Positions 52,352 through 61,413 of a stretch of 64,000 nt of DNA are shown one piece after another. The DNA comes from JANNAT01 sp031384605 (GTDB taxonomy: Bacteria > Pseudomonadota > Alphaproteobacteria > Rhodobacterales > Rhodobacteraceae): the NCBI GenBank assembly GCA_031384605.1, contig JANNAT010000051.1, positions 31,606 to 95,605 of the forward strand. The letters run 5' to 3'. The position numbers were made by a program, and so were the translations under genes. Every line of letters starts with the position of its first letter. Position 1 is the first letter of the stretch. The notes beneath the pieces were generated by a model that searched no databases, had not been told where the DNA came from, and saw only the letters and a program-made list of their open reading frames with translations.

Positions 52352-52905
52352 CAGCGCAGCACCAGATCGGTCATCTGCACTTTGCCGGCACCTGCATCAA
52401 TCTCGGCCACAAATTCCATCGGCACATCCATCGGGCGCGCCGACATTTCCGCTTTGATATCAAAGGCAATCCGCTGTTGGGCATCGGCCGTATTCTTGCG
52501 AAACTTGATCTCCAGCGTTTCTTCGATCAATCGCGGCTCATTCGCCAGCAGCGAAGTGCGCATATCTTTGATCACCTTGGCGGTCTGAAAGCTTTCGGTT
52601 GTCAAGCTGCTCATATCTTGCAGGCCGTAATTCAAAATCGAATTTCGCACATTTTCCAGCCCGTCCAGCGATTGGACGGCTTCAAGATTGATCGTGCCCA
52701 TCAGGCTTGCCAGGTCTTGCGCAAGGTGATTTTTCAGGGTTTCCTGGCTGGCCCCATCGCGCCGTTCCACTGTTCGGGCGTTCAAAACCCGGCCACCATC
52801 ATCGGCAATAACGTCTTTCAACGACTTGGCATCACGCTGTTGCGCGGCCTGTCGAAACACATTCATAAGGGAGACTTGGAAAAAACCTTGGCTGCGCTGT
52901 TTCAT
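52351..52905 (-). CDS. tssE: TssE, T6SS gp25-like baseplate protein
   Basis: TssE is the gp25-like protein at the sheath-baseplate junction. The frame is open to 53007, but I choose the ATG at 52905 (MKQRSQGFFQVSLMNVFRQA), which removes an unlikely 34-residue N-terminal part. The 184-residue product has the gp25 pattern: HLAQDLASLMGTINLEAVQS, RNSILNYGLQDMSSL and the motif LLANEPRLIEETLEIKF. It overlaps the start of tssF by one base. Confidence 0.9.
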   Translation of the reverse strand: MKQRSQGFFQVSLMNVFRQAAQQRDAKSLKDVIADDGGRVLNARTVERRDGASQETLKNHLAQDLASLMGTINLEAVQSLDGLENVRNSILNYGLQDMSSLTTESFQTAKVIKDMRTSLLANEPRLIEETLEIKFRKNTADAQQRIAFDIKAEMSARPMDVPMEFVAEIDAGAGKVQMTDLVLR

Positions 52906-53016
52906 CTGTATTCCGGGGTTTCCGATGGACGAAATCGGCGTAGGGCCGTGCAGCCGACCGCTTGGGTGGTACGGGCAGTGGGCTGCCCATACCTGATTTA
53001 ATGTCATTCAAGCAGG

Positions 53017-53505
53017 TCAGACTTTGACTTTGCCCGCAATGTCGTAGTTCATTGGAACAACCGCATCTGCGGTGCCGTCTTGCTTTTGTGGGAAGTAATC
53101 GACTTTGAATTTCGCAAAATTCAACGACAGATTTTCGGTAAGACGATCTTCGCCACCGCTGCCGCCTGTGGACAATGACGTAATCAACACATCTTCCATC
53201 GTCACCACATAATAGACCATCTGCTTTTCACCGGCTTTGCGCATCGTCAGCGTCGCTTTGGTAAAGTGCTTGCCAGTACAAACGGCCTGCATCAGGATTG
53301 TCGATGCCTTGTCCATGTACTTGGTAAAGCTGACGTCTTGCACGTTCACCACACCCGCGCCTGCACCACCGCCAACATGGGCGTTGCCAGAGTTTGACAT
53401 GCCCCAGCTCCAGGCCAGCACATCCATAGCGTTTTTAGTTTTGAATACAGAGTCTTTGGTCTCGCCCACAATCGTGTCGATTTCCATAAACATATCAACA
53501 GCCAT
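53017..53505 (-). CDS. hcp: Hcp (TssD), T6SS tube protein
   Basis: Hcp rings form the inner tube of the T6SS and carry effectors. The 162-residue protein starts MAVDMFMEIDTIVGETKDSV, then AWSWGMSNSGNAHVGGGAG and VNVQDVSFTKYMDKASTILM, which are classic Hcp patterns. AAAGGAT precedes the ATG. It lies between tssC (59-bp gap) and tssE (111-bp gap), so it may have extra expression signals. Confidence 0.96.
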   Translation of the reverse strand: MAVDMFMEIDTIVGETKDSVFKTKNAMDVLAWSWGMSNSGNAHVGGGAGAGVVNVQDVSFTKYMDKASTILMQAVCTGKHFTKATLTMRKAGEKQMVYYVVTMEDVLITSLSTGGSGGEDRLTENLSLNFAKFKVDYFPQKQDGTADAVVPMNYDIAGKVKV

Positions 53506-53564
53506 AGTCGTATCCTTTCAAATTCATTTCTGCCCCACGGGATTGCAGGACAGTTTAGCTAAGA

Positions 53565-55055
53565 TCACTTACCACCCGGAAGTTTCGACACCAATGACAT
53601 GCCGATATCCATTCCTTCCAGCTGGAAATGGGGCCGCAAAAAGAACTTGCCCATATAATAGCCGGGGTTCTCTGGGTCTTCAACAACTTCGACACGTGCG
53701 GCTGACAAGGGCAATCTGGCCTTTTCAGCCTCCGAAGCCGTTGAAGGCGAGCCGTGCACATAGCCCATGATCCAGCTGCTCAATTCGCGTTGCAATTGCT
53801 CACGCTCTTTGGTTGACCCGATCATATCGCGGACCATTACTTTCAGGTAATGGCTGAACCGCGAAATGGCGAACATATAGGGTATGCGCGACGACACGTT
53901 GTCCGAGGCGGTGGCCTCGACGTCCTGATACTTTTTAGGACGGTACAACGACTGCCCACCAATAAAGGCGGCGCGGTCGGTGTTCTTGCGGTGGACCAGC
54001 GAGATCAGGCCCGACTTTGACAATTCCCCTTCGCGCCGATCGCTGATCGCGAATTCGGTGGGGCATTTCATATCGGTTGATCCATCGCCGACATCAAAGT
54101 TATGCACCGGCAGCGCGGCCACTTCGCCGCCTGACGTCACACCCCTGATTTGCACGGTCCAGCCATGTTCTTTGTGCGCGCGGTTAATATTCACCGCCAT
54201 CGCATGCGCCGCGTTCATCCAGGCATATTGTTTGCCTTCATGCCCATCGGTAACCTCTTCAAAGTTGAACTCCTCCACCGGCTCGCCGTTTTGCCCGTAG
54301 GGTGAGCGTGACAGAACCCGTGGCATCGTCAGCGCCAGATAGCGTGAATTTTCCGAATCGCGCATCGAATTCCACCCGGCATAGTCAGGCGTATCAAACA
54401 CGGTCGACAGATCGCGCGGGTTGCCCAATTCATTCCAGCTGTCCATGCCCAGCAGGGCAGGGGCGGCAGAGGAAATGAACGGTGCCATCGAAGACGCCGC
54501 AATTTTCGCCAGATCGCGCAACAAACGCACGTCCGAAGACGAATGATCAAACGCATAATCACCAATCAGGCAACCAAAGGGCTGGCCGCCCAATTGGCCA
54601 AACTCGGCTTCATAGATTTTCTTGAACAGCGGGCTTTGATCCCACTTGGCCCCCGGATAGCCGCGCAGTTCTTTGTCCAATTCGCCCTTGGACACATTCA
54701 TCACCTTAACCTTCAGCGAGGCGTCGGTTTCTGAATTGTTGACCGTGTAGGCCAATCCCCGCCAACTGCTTTCCAGCTTTTGATATTCGGCACTGTGAAT
54801 GATTTCATTCACTTGCGCCGACAGTTTTTCGTCGATCTTGGCCAGCATCGCGTCAATCGTATCAAGGATATCGTCAGAGATAACGCTGTCATCCGACAGG
54901 GCCTGACGCACCAAAGTGCTGACGGCGTTTTCCACTTCTTTCGCCGCAACATCACTGCGCGGCTTGAAATTCTGCTTAAGGATTGCGGAAAATTCGTCCA
55001 GCTCGCTAAGGGCGCCACCACCCGCTCCGCCGTCTTTTTCTAATTCAGTTGCCAT
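53565..55055 (-). CDS. tssC: TssC, T6SS sheath large subunit
   Basis: TssC (VipB) forms the contractile sheath with TssB. The 496-residue protein has a helical N terminus (KSAKEVENAVSTLVRQ-like AAKEVENAVSTLVRQAL), then EIIHSAEYQKLESSWRGLAY-type EIIHSAEYQKLESSWRGL, FGQLGGQPFGCLIGDYAFDH, and the conserved end GMDIGMSLVSKLPGGK. Length is normal. It is followed by hcp and preceded by tssB. Confidence 0.96.
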   Translation of the reverse strand: MATELEKDGGAGGGALSELDEFSAILKQNFKPRSDVAAKEVENAVSTLVRQALSDDSVISDDILDTIDAMLAKIDEKLSAQVNEIIHSAEYQKLESSWRGLAYTVNNSETDASLKVKVMNVSKGELDKELRGYPGAKWDQSPLFKKIYEAEFGQLGGQPFGCLIGDYAFDHSSSDVRLLRDLAKIAASSMAPFISSAAPALLGMDSWNELGNPRDLSTVFDTPDYAGWNSMRDSENSRYLALTMPRVLSRSPYGQNGEPVEEFNFEEVTDGHEGKQYAWMNAAHAMAVNINRAHKEHGWTVQIRGVTSGGEVAALPVHNFDVGDGSTDMKCPTEFAISDRREGELSKSGLISLVHRKNTDRAAFIGGQSLYRPKKYQDVEATASDNVSSRIPYMFAISRFSHYLKVMVRDMIGSTKEREQLQRELSSWIMGYVHGSPSTASEAEKARLPLSAARVEVVEDPENPGYYMGKFFLRPHFQLEGMDIGMSLVSKLPGGK

Positions 55056-55126
55056 GTCGACTTCCCAATGCTGTTCTTACGAAATTCAACCGACCCAACA
55101 CGATAACCGGGCCAGATGTTCGGTTT

Positions 55127-55651
55127 CTATTCTGCTTCGCCCGACTTTTCGGCCTTTTGACGCTCTGCCATTGCGGCCATCAGTTTTGGATCGGACAACA
55201 GCGCCTTCAGCTGATCCTGTGCGCCCGATTTACCATTCATATAGCGTTGCAGGTTGGCCAGCTGTTCGCGCGCCTCCAGCAACGTGGCCAAGGCTGGAAC
55301 CTGACGGGCGATTTCACCCGGGCTAAGATCGGCCATTTTCTTGAAGTTCAGGTTTACCGACAGCTTGCCACCCATTTCCGGATCAAGCGTGTTTTTCACA
55401 TTGACCGCAAGGCCGGGCGAGATGCTTTCCATATAGTCGTCCAGCGTATCTTGGCTGACCAGACTAAACTCACGATCCGCCATCGGCGCCTTTTCAATCT
55501 TTGATGCATTGCCCGACAGATCCGACATCACGCCCATCACAAAGGGCAGTTCGATCTGCTTGTTGGCGTCAATCGGGTCGGCGTAAGAAATCATAACCCG
55601 CGGCGGGCGGTTGCGCTTGATGAATCCAGTAGCAGAATCTGCAGTCGCCAT
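55127..55651 (-). CDS. tssB: TssB, T6SS sheath small subunit
   Basis: TssB (VipA) pairs with TssC in the sheath. The 174-residue protein has the family pattern RNRPPRVMISYADPIDANKQ-like PPRVMISYADPIDANKQIE, then LPFVMGVMSDLSGNASK and DREFSLVSQDTLDDYMESIS. It starts with a strong AGGAG site and lies 103 bp downstream of the tssA stop side, so a separate promoter is possible. Confidence 0.96.
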   Translation of the reverse strand: MATADSATGFIKRNRPPRVMISYADPIDANKQIELPFVMGVMSDLSGNASKIEKAPMADREFSLVSQDTLDDYMESISPGLAVNVKNTLDPEMGGKLSVNLNFKKMADLSPGEIARQVPALATLLEAREQLANLQRYMNGKSGAQDQLKALLSDPKLMAAMAERQKAEKSGEAE

Positions 55652-55754
55652 ATCAATCTCCTAATCTAATTTTGTCAAAGAAAGCCGCAACGGGCGTCAC
55701 AAGTCAACATAATTGCTAAACTTCCCACAACGCGGGTAACAGATCAATAAATAA

Positions 55755-57080
55755 CTAGTTTGAAGACGGGATAAGTTCCCGGACAAGGGCGTGAAAATCC
55801 TTTGACAGCATATTGCGGGCCTTGAACAGCAAGATAGGAATCGGGCTGGCAGGTTCGCGGATCCGGAAAAAATCTTCGACTTGTTTTAACACAATTCCGG
55901 CATGGTCGCGCGACAAAATTTCCGCCACAGGACTTTCGTCTTCAGAAAGGTCCGTCCAGCCATCTGTTGAGGCAATGTTCGCCTGGCCCGACAGTTCGCG
56001 CATCCGCGCCATCGGAATGGCAAACCCGGTATCGGTGCCAAAGGTGATCGACGCATAAGAAGCCGAATTTTCCATCAGCGCGTCCAGCGCTTCTACCAAT
56101 GGTCGCCCGATAAGCAGCCGTGATTGGGTGACCAACACCAGGGCCAGTGACGCAGGTTCGGTCGTGGAAAAATAATGCTCGATCGCGTGCAGCATCCGGT
56201 AGGCAGTTTTGTGATCGGGCACATCCCCAACCGGCGCATTGATAGTGATCGTTGCAGCTTTGCCCGAAACCGACCCCGAATCACCGTCGCCATCGTTTTG
56301 GGCGGCTGCGTCGTCTGAACCCCCAGCATCATCAGCGGTGCCGCCACCAAGATCACCGCGCGCGGCCAGCACCATTTCAAGAATGTCGCCCAGCTTGGCG
56401 TCAAGGTTAGGAAACCGTGGCAGGAACGACTCGGTCCGCGCCTGACTTGCGGCTGCCACCGATTTCAGCGCGGCAAGCAAGCCTACAAGTTGGGCATAAA
56501 GCAGATCAACCGCTTTCGCATTCTCCGACGATCCAAGAGCCCCTGAAATAGCATTGGAATCGCCGCGTGCTTCTTCTGGGCGCGGCTCAATTTTTCCCAC
56601 ACCGGTGCCATAGGGCCGATACTTCACATCACCAATGCGTTTGTCCGAGATCAAGGTGGCGTAGTCCAGCGGCATCACCACTGTCACAAGGGCGTCCAGT
56701 TCCTCCAGCGCATTGCGACGCTCATTCGTGGCAATGGGGTGAACATCTTCGGGATAGGTTTCAATCAAACCAGCCATCGCCATGACCGCATCTGAAAACC
56801 CTTTGAACCGCCCGGCCAGGATCTGAAACTTGGCCTCAAGCCCCAGCAAACGCAGATCGCGGGTGCGCTTTAGCAGCACATCAATCTGCGCTGTTTCCGA
56901 TTTGTGATCTATTGAACCGCCGTCAAACAACGTGCCCTTGGCGATATTAAAATAGCTGGTGGGCAGGCGGTCTTCGACACCAAAGTAATAGTCTGTAAAA
57001 TCTGCATCGTCCGCGTCAAACAAATCTTCGCCACACGGCGCGTCGGCAGAGATTGGCTTCAGGATATCTTCAACGCGCAT
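55755..57080 (-). CDS. tssA: TssA, T6SS assembly protein (ImpA-type)
   Basis: TssA guides assembly of the tail tube and sheath. The 441-residue protein has the ImpA N-terminal domain (LKPISADAPCGEDLFDADDA, about 7-26, then DYYFGVEDRLPTSYF), an acidic low-complexity middle (about 225-265) and a C-terminal helical domain (EALDALMENSASYASITFG; LKQVEDFFRIREPASPIPIL). A possible 34-residue membrane ORF precedes it. It is in the operon order FHA-tssA-tssB-tssC. Confidence 0.92.
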   Translation of the reverse strand: MRVEDILKPISADAPCGEDLFDADDADFTDYYFGVEDRLPTSYFNIAKGTLFDGGSIDHKSETAQIDVLLKRTRDLRLLGLEAKFQILAGRFKGFSDAVMAMAGLIETYPEDVHPIATNERRNALEELDALVTVVMPLDYATLISDKRIGDVKYRPYGTGVGKIEPRPEEARGDSNAISGALGSSENAKAVDLLYAQLVGLLAALKSVAAASQARTESFLPRFPNLDAKLGDILEMVLAARGDLGGGTADDAGGSDDAAAQNDGDGDSGSVSGKAATITINAPVGDVPDHKTAYRMLHAIEHYFSTTEPASLALVLVTQSRLLIGRPLVEALDALMENSASYASITFGTDTGFAIPMARMRELSGQANIASTDGWTDLSEDESPVAEILSRDHAGIVLKQVEDFFRIREPASPIPILLFKARNMLSKDFHALVRELIPSSN

Positions 57081-57092
57081 CAGAGATACCCG

Positions 57093-57197
57093 TCAGCGGG
57101 TTTTGCGGCGGATATGCACCAAAATCGGCTGGGGGCGTGGTGCCATCACAATCACCGCACCTCCAATAAAAACCGCAGCCAGGCTGAGTCCGATCAT
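57093..57197 (-). CDS. Possible small membrane protein (34 residues)
   Basis: An ATG at 57197 with AAGGTG six to ten bases upstream opens 34 codons with a hydrophobic helix (about 2-19, MIGLSLAAVFIGGAVIVM) and a basic tail ending RRKTR. It ends 12 bp before the tssA start. A small membrane peptide is possible, but chance cannot be excluded in this short frame. Confidence 0.35.
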   Translation of the reverse strand: MIGLSLAAVFIGGAVIVMAPRPQPILVHIRRKTR

Positions 57198-57263
57198 CGC
57201 AACACCTTTTTCAAAAACCACGCCTATGCTAACGCCGCAAGCCCACACGGTCAATCGCCGCTT

Positions 57264-57364
57264 TAGAGCGGTTCAGGTTTTGACGGAAGCAGACCTATCG
57301 GAAAACGCGTTCGAGCGATGCGAGAGGCAGCGCATTGCGATTCCGATCAGCCTAAACCGCTTTA
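57264..57364. repeat. REP-like palindromic element between the FHA gene and tssA
   Basis: An outer inverted repeat (TAGAGCGGTTCAGG at 57264-57277 against CCTAAACCGCTTTA at 57351-57364; 12 of 14 pairs) encloses further short repeats. The left end of the element lies in the gap before tssA and its right end overlaps the FHA stop codon. It is similar in form to dispersed alphaproteobacterial intergenic elements. It may act as an mRNA processing or termination point within the operon. Confidence 0.55.
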
Positions 57365-58621
57365 GCCGCCGGTTTTCTTGACGGCATCATCATAAGCGTC
57401 GGCAAAATAGGTCAAAAACACGTCAAGCATGCCATTTTCATGCGGGTGCGTCTTGGCATCCCAGCGTTCAACAAACGTTTCCCAGGCCCGCGCCTTTTTG
57501 GATGACATGATGCCACCCGCCGTGCGGCCTTCGATCGATTCAGGTGACAGATCTTCCAACAACTTGGCCAACGCCGGCTGCATGGCTGCATATACAGCGG
57601 TTTGGTGCCGCTTGATATCGTCAAAACCCTGCTGAAAGCTGGCGGTAGACCCAAGATAGCTTTCGGGGCGTTGCGCGAACATCGTCAGCATCGCCTCGGT
57701 GGCATTGGGTTTGAACTTCAACGGGCTGTTGTTCAGTCCACCAATCATCGTGCGGCTGGAACTTTTCACAAACTGCTTGGCGGCGGCCCGTGCGCCCAAA
57801 AGCGCCATCAGCTCTTCTGTTGCGATGCGCAGGCACTTGCCAATATCTTCGCCCAAACTTGCCGCGTCAGTATTGCTAAGACTGCCCGGCGGCAATCCGG
57901 CCCCTTTGCAGATTGCATCCAGAAATGCAGATGGCCCAATGGCTGCCACCGCTGCCTTTGGCGCATCCGGTACACCGGCGTTGACGGGCGGTTGCGGCGG
58001 CTTTTGCGCAAAGGGTTCGGATGGCCCGCGCGCGGCGGCCCCACCCAAAATCATCGGCGGCACTGCGGCGGCGGGCGGCGGCGGTTGCGCGGGCGCGGCG
58101 GGCGGCGGTGCGGTTGGCTGGCGTGGCGCATCAATGAAACTGTCAGCATACTGCCCCATCATCGGTTGCGATGGACGGTTTGGTGCGGGCATTGGGGTGG
58201 GCATCGGTGCGGGCGTTGGCGTCAAACTCCACGGATCAGCGGCAGGTGCAGCAGCGGCGGGCGCAAAGGCCGCAGGCTGCCCCGCACCAGACGATACTTG
58301 CGCGGGGTTGGCGATGATCACCCGGATGATATATTGCCCGACCTGCAACCGATCATTATTTGTCAATTGCAGCGGCGACGATACCCGCATCGACTGGCCA
58401 TAAACGAAGGTGCCATTCGTTGAAATATCGTTCAGCGAAAACTGCCCGCCCCGATAAATCACTTCAAAGTGCCGACTGGACACATGCCGTGTCGGATCGG
58501 GCAAAGTCCAGTCCATTGCCGAATCGCGGCCAACTTCACAGCCACGCCCGGTGACCGAAAACTCCAGCGGCCCGCCGTCGGGCAGGAAATCAAAGTTCTC
58601 GATCCGCAAGGTCAGTTTCAT
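57362..58621 (-). CDS. tagH: FHA-domain T6SS-associated protein (TagH-like)
   Basis: FHA proteins bind phosphothreonine and relay signals from the T6SS kinase (PpkA). I choose the ATG at 58621 (MKLTLRIENFDFLPDGGPLE); the frame is open to 58660. The 419-residue protein has the FHA fold in residues about 15-100 (HVSSRHFEVIYRGGQFSLND then ISTNGTFVYGQ), a Pro/Ala-rich linker (about 110-225) and a C-terminal helical domain (about 235-419) of the T6SS FHA type (GKCLRIATEELMALLGARAA). It is downstream of the kinase and upstream of tssA. Confidence 0.9.
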   Translation of the reverse strand: MKLTLRIENFDFLPDGGPLEFSVTGRGCEVGRDSAMDWTLPDPTRHVSSRHFEVIYRGGQFSLNDISTNGTFVYGQSMRVSSPLQLTNNDRLQVGQYIIRVIIANPAQVSSGAGQPAAFAPAAAAPAADPWSLTPTPAPMPTPMPAPNRPSQPMMGQYADSFIDAPRQPTAPPPAAPAQPPPPAAAVPPMILGGAAARGPSEPFAQKPPQPPVNAGVPDAPKAAVAAIGPSAFLDAICKGAGLPPGSLSNTDAASLGEDIGKCLRIATEELMALLGARAAAKQFVKSSSRTMIGGLNNSPLKFKPNATEAMLTMFAQRPESYLGSTASFQQGFDDIKRHQTAVYAAMQPALAKLLEDLSPESIEGRTAGGIMSSKKARAWETFVERWDAKTHPHENGMLDVFLTYFADAYDDAVKKTGG

Positions 58622-58686
58622 TGTCAGCCGAATCCTATCAGGCACAGAGTCTTGGAACACTTTGCGTTTTATCTAACGCACGCAAC

Positions 58687-58722
58687 ATCATAATTCAGCC
58701 GGTTCTTGGGCTAAATTATGAT
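58687..58722. promoter_or_regulatory. 14-bp inverted repeat before the FHA gene
   Basis: ATCATAATTCAGCC (58687-58700) pairs with GGCTAAATTATGAT (58709-58722), 13 of 14 matched with an 8-base loop. It lies in the 192-bp gap between the upstream T6SS gene (stop at 58814) and the FHA start at 58621. It may be an operator or a transcription attenuator that sets the FHA-tss operon apart. No U-run follows. Confidence 0.5.
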
Positions 58723-58813
58723 TCATCAGAACCACCGAAGCCATTAGTGAGGCGTGTTTGAAGCAAAATGCATCGCAGGCCAAGGCGATTTTGACCAAAA
58801 AATTCACCGCTTT

Positions 58814-59410
58814 TCACGCAGATTTCGCAAGAACCTCGGCCATGCCGACATAATGGTCCAACATCCGGCGGCGTTTGTCTTGTGGCACGCGGGCCAGTGC
58901 TGCGTTGATACTGACATTCAGCACCTGGCCCACCAAGCTTAGCATCGGCTGAACCACGGGCAATCCCTGATGCGACATAGATCCACCAGACCACCCCGCC
59001 CCCAAGGCCAACCACGCCCCCGGGCCTTTGTCACTGACCGCGTTGCCTGCATCCATAACGGCATAGCGGCTGTCTTCGTCTTGTTCCGCCACCCACGCCA
59101 CGACCAATTCCATCATCGCCATATCCTGATCGGTCAACAGGTCAGGTGCCGCTTTCAGGCATTCATGCCCCCACCACACGGCCGGGCGCGGCAGCAATCC
59201 AAACGCCATCAGGCTGATCGCTTCTTCGGGCACCGGCCCCAACCTTAGCCTGCGCAGGAAATCCAGACAGTGCTGGCCTTCTTCCGGCTTCTGGGTGAAG
59301 AATTTCTGAACATCGGGCATCACTTTGAAAAGCTGTGATGCCTCTTGAACCCGCAACCCAAGCGCGGGTTCGGTGGTGATCGGGGCGTTGGTGTCAGTGC
59401 GCTGTGTCAT
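58814..59410 (-). CDS. T6SS-associated protein (DUF6931-like)
   Basis: The 198-residue protein has no signal peptide or membrane segment. Its N-terminal half has FKVMPDVQKFFTQKPEEGQH and CLDFLRRLRLGPVPEEAISL; the middle has LLPRPAVWWGHECLKAAPDL; the end is helical (MLDHYVGMAEVLAK). I believe it belongs to a small family that accompanies vgrG genes in alphaproteobacterial T6SS loci, but I am only moderately sure of the family label. It lies between vgrG (4-bp gap) and the FHA gene, so a role as adaptor or cargo chaperone is inferred. Confidence 0.75.
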   Translation of the reverse strand: MTQRTDTNAPITTEPALGLRVQEASQLFKVMPDVQKFFTQKPEEGQHCLDFLRRLRLGPVPEEAISLMAFGLLPRPAVWWGHECLKAAPDLLTDQDMAMMELVVAWVAEQDEDSRYAVMDAGNAVSDKGPGAWLALGAGWSGGSMSHQGLPVVQPMLSLVGQVLNVSINAALARVPQDKRRRMLDHYVGMAEVLAKSA

Positions 59411-59414
59411 GGGA

Positions 59415-61250
59415 TCAGTTTATCAACACCATAAGGCCCTTGATCGTCATATTCGCCGTCGAGGTATGTTCGGCCGTTAAGCCTTTTGTCGTCAACGCAG
59501 CAACCGCAGCCACGTCGATCTTGGTTGCTTCGATCTTGATGCCAGCTGGTTCAAGGGTAATCGTGCTGCCGCCGCATTTGATGATAATCTTTTCATCGGA
59601 TTCCAGCAAAACCGATCCTTGGACCTTGGTTTCCGACTTGCCTTTAATGGTGGTCGTGCTGTCTTTTGTGACATCCAGGGTTTGCTTGCCTTCAATTGTC
59701 TTGCTCGAGTCGTTCTTCACCAGATGCGTCTCGTCGTTTTCCACGACAGACGTAAAATCTTTCCGGGCATGCATATCAATAACTTCCGACCCTTCAGTAT
59801 CGTCGAACAACAACCAGTTGTCGCGAACCGTCAAAATGCCGCTGGTCAGTTTTTTGTCGGGCAACGGCCAGGGTGGCATGTTGTCGGCGTTGTAAACGCA
59901 GCCGGTCACAACAGGGCGGTCTGGGTCACCGTCCAGATACTCGACAATCACTTCCATTCCGGCGTGGGGTGTAAAGACCGTCCCCCAGTTGTTGCCGGCC
60001 CACATTTGCGCCACACGGCATGGCATGGATTTGGCCGTCTTGTCCCAGTGGAATTTGACAATGATACGGCCATACTCGTCGATCGTTCCGTCGGCCCCAT
60101 CCGTCACCACAGCGGTTTGCGGGCCCCGCATTACCGGGCGCGGGGTTTTCCGTTCCGGGCCGTAAGCAGCATCAGATTTGATCAGTCGATACGAGCCGTG
60201 ATAGGTTGCCCGCGACGTGCCGCCGCTTTGAAAACTCTCGCCGGTGAACATGTGCTGGATCGCAATCACCGAATACTCAACGTTATATGCGGCAACTTCA
60301 TGGTCGACCAACTTAAAGTGCACGCCTGCCGCAAGGCTTCTCATATCACCCGTCGCGCGCACGACCGTGCTTTGTGCAGAAGCACCCTTCAGGATATTCA
60401 ATGCAACCGCATTGCCTTCAGACCCGGTTGTGAATCTGCCGGGGTATTCAAATTGTTCAGTGTCTTTCAGATTATGACCCGGAGTAGATGTAGACGACGC
60501 CGCCAGCGACGCCCCCGGTGTTGTGAAATTGTAGTCGTCCGTTCGCACGATGCTGGTGGTTACCAGGCGATTGTCGGTCCAATGATCAAACACTTCGTTA
60601 TCGCGTTGGTTGGACGCAGCTCCCCGAAGATACACGCGCGTGGCAGGCCCGGCAGATTGGATAAATTCATCTACATTGGTCATCAGAACCAAAGTCTGTC
60701 CCGTTGCGGTCATTTCGACGACATAGGTGATATTGAATTGTTCCATCAATCGCAGGATAAAGGCCAGATCGGTTTCCCCAAACTGCACCGTATATTCCAG
60801 CACGGGAAAACTATCCGAAGAGCGGTACATCACCGGGCACTGGAAGAAACCAGCGTATTCGGCCATTACTTCTTCGATAATCTCGATCACTGTCTTATAG
60901 GCAAAAATTCGGGAATGTGACTGTCGGCCCAGCAACCATATCCATGGCCGCAGTTCGAATTCATAGACGTATCCACGGTCGTGCTTGCCCAAAAATCTGG
61001 CCGCGAATACGGCCTGATGAATGTGGTGGGTGGTATTGTAAACTGAATCAAGTTCGATCCGCATGGGTTGCCCCAACAGCGCGTCCAGATCAACCGGGCC
61101 GTCAACAGCGACAGCCTTTACCTTGAAATTGTTTATTTCATTCGCGGCCTCCAGGCCGGAAAAATCCATCAAGGACAGTGTATTCTCAGCCAGCGGCGTA
61201 TAAAGTCGCGCCATACGGTTTGCTTGGGAATTTGGCGGTGCCATGTGCAT
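59415..61250 (-). CDS. vgrG: VgrG (TssI), T6SS spike protein
   Basis: VgrG trimerises into the puncturing spike. The 611-residue protein has the gp27-like part (LLGQPMRIELDSVYNTTHHI; LRPWIWLLGRQSHSRIFA), the gp5 OB-fold region (RVAQMWAGNNWGTVFTPHAG then MEVIVEYLDGDPDRPVVTG) and a C-terminal beta-helix with TTTIKGKSETKVQGSVLLES. It ends soon after the helix, so no fused effector domain is seen. The start could be residue 1, 3 or 13. It is preceded by the kinase and followed by the DUF6931-like gene. Confidence 0.95.
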   Translation of the reverse strand: MHMAPPNSQANRMARLYTPLAENTLSLMDFSGLEAANEINNFKVKAVAVDGPVDLDALLGQPMRIELDSVYNTTHHIHQAVFAARFLGKHDRGYVYEFELRPWIWLLGRQSHSRIFAYKTVIEIIEEVMAEYAGFFQCPVMYRSSDSFPVLEYTVQFGETDLAFILRLMEQFNITYVVEMTATGQTLVLMTNVDEFIQSAGPATRVYLRGAASNQRDNEVFDHWTDNRLVTTSIVRTDDYNFTTPGASLAASSTSTPGHNLKDTEQFEYPGRFTTGSEGNAVALNILKGASAQSTVVRATGDMRSLAAGVHFKLVDHEVAAYNVEYSVIAIQHMFTGESFQSGGTSRATYHGSYRLIKSDAAYGPERKTPRPVMRGPQTAVVTDGADGTIDEYGRIIVKFHWDKTAKSMPCRVAQMWAGNNWGTVFTPHAGMEVIVEYLDGDPDRPVVTGCVYNADNMPPWPLPDKKLTSGILTVRDNWLLFDDTEGSEVIDMHARKDFTSVVENDETHLVKNDSSKTIEGKQTLDVTKDSTTTIKGKSETKVQGSVLLESDEKIIIKCGGSTITLEPAGIKIEATKIDVAAVAALTTKGLTAEHTSTANMTIKGLMVLIN

Positions 61251-61385
61251 ACCACTTTCAATAAAGCCATGTTAAACAAGCGATGAAGAGTAAAATTCTT
61301 TCCTAATGACCGGCATGTTACAGAACCGACGCAGGTCTGGCAAGGAAAGCAATTTCACCACATCGTCACGCGTTGTCACCTTGTG

Positions 61386-61406
61386 CCGCGCCTGACCGTG
61401 GCGCGG
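61386..61406 (-). terminator. Hairpin just after the kinase stop
   Basis: CCGCGCC and GGCGCGG form a 7-bp GC stem with a 7-base loop, eight bases downstream of the kinase stop on the minus strand. There is no U-run, so termination is uncertain; it may protect mRNA ends. It lies in the 163-bp gap before vgrG. Confidence 0.35.
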
Positions 61407-61413
61407 GAAAATA

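Noticed and set aside
57103..57381. 92-codon plus-strand frame between tssA and the FHA gene
   Set aside because: It crosses the REP-like palindrome and the FHA stop and has no domain features.
59619..60920. 433-codon plus-strand frame opposite vgrG
   Set aside because: Long antisense frames are common in GC-rich genes; the composition is His/Arg-rich and there is no family match, while vgrG is clear on the other strand.
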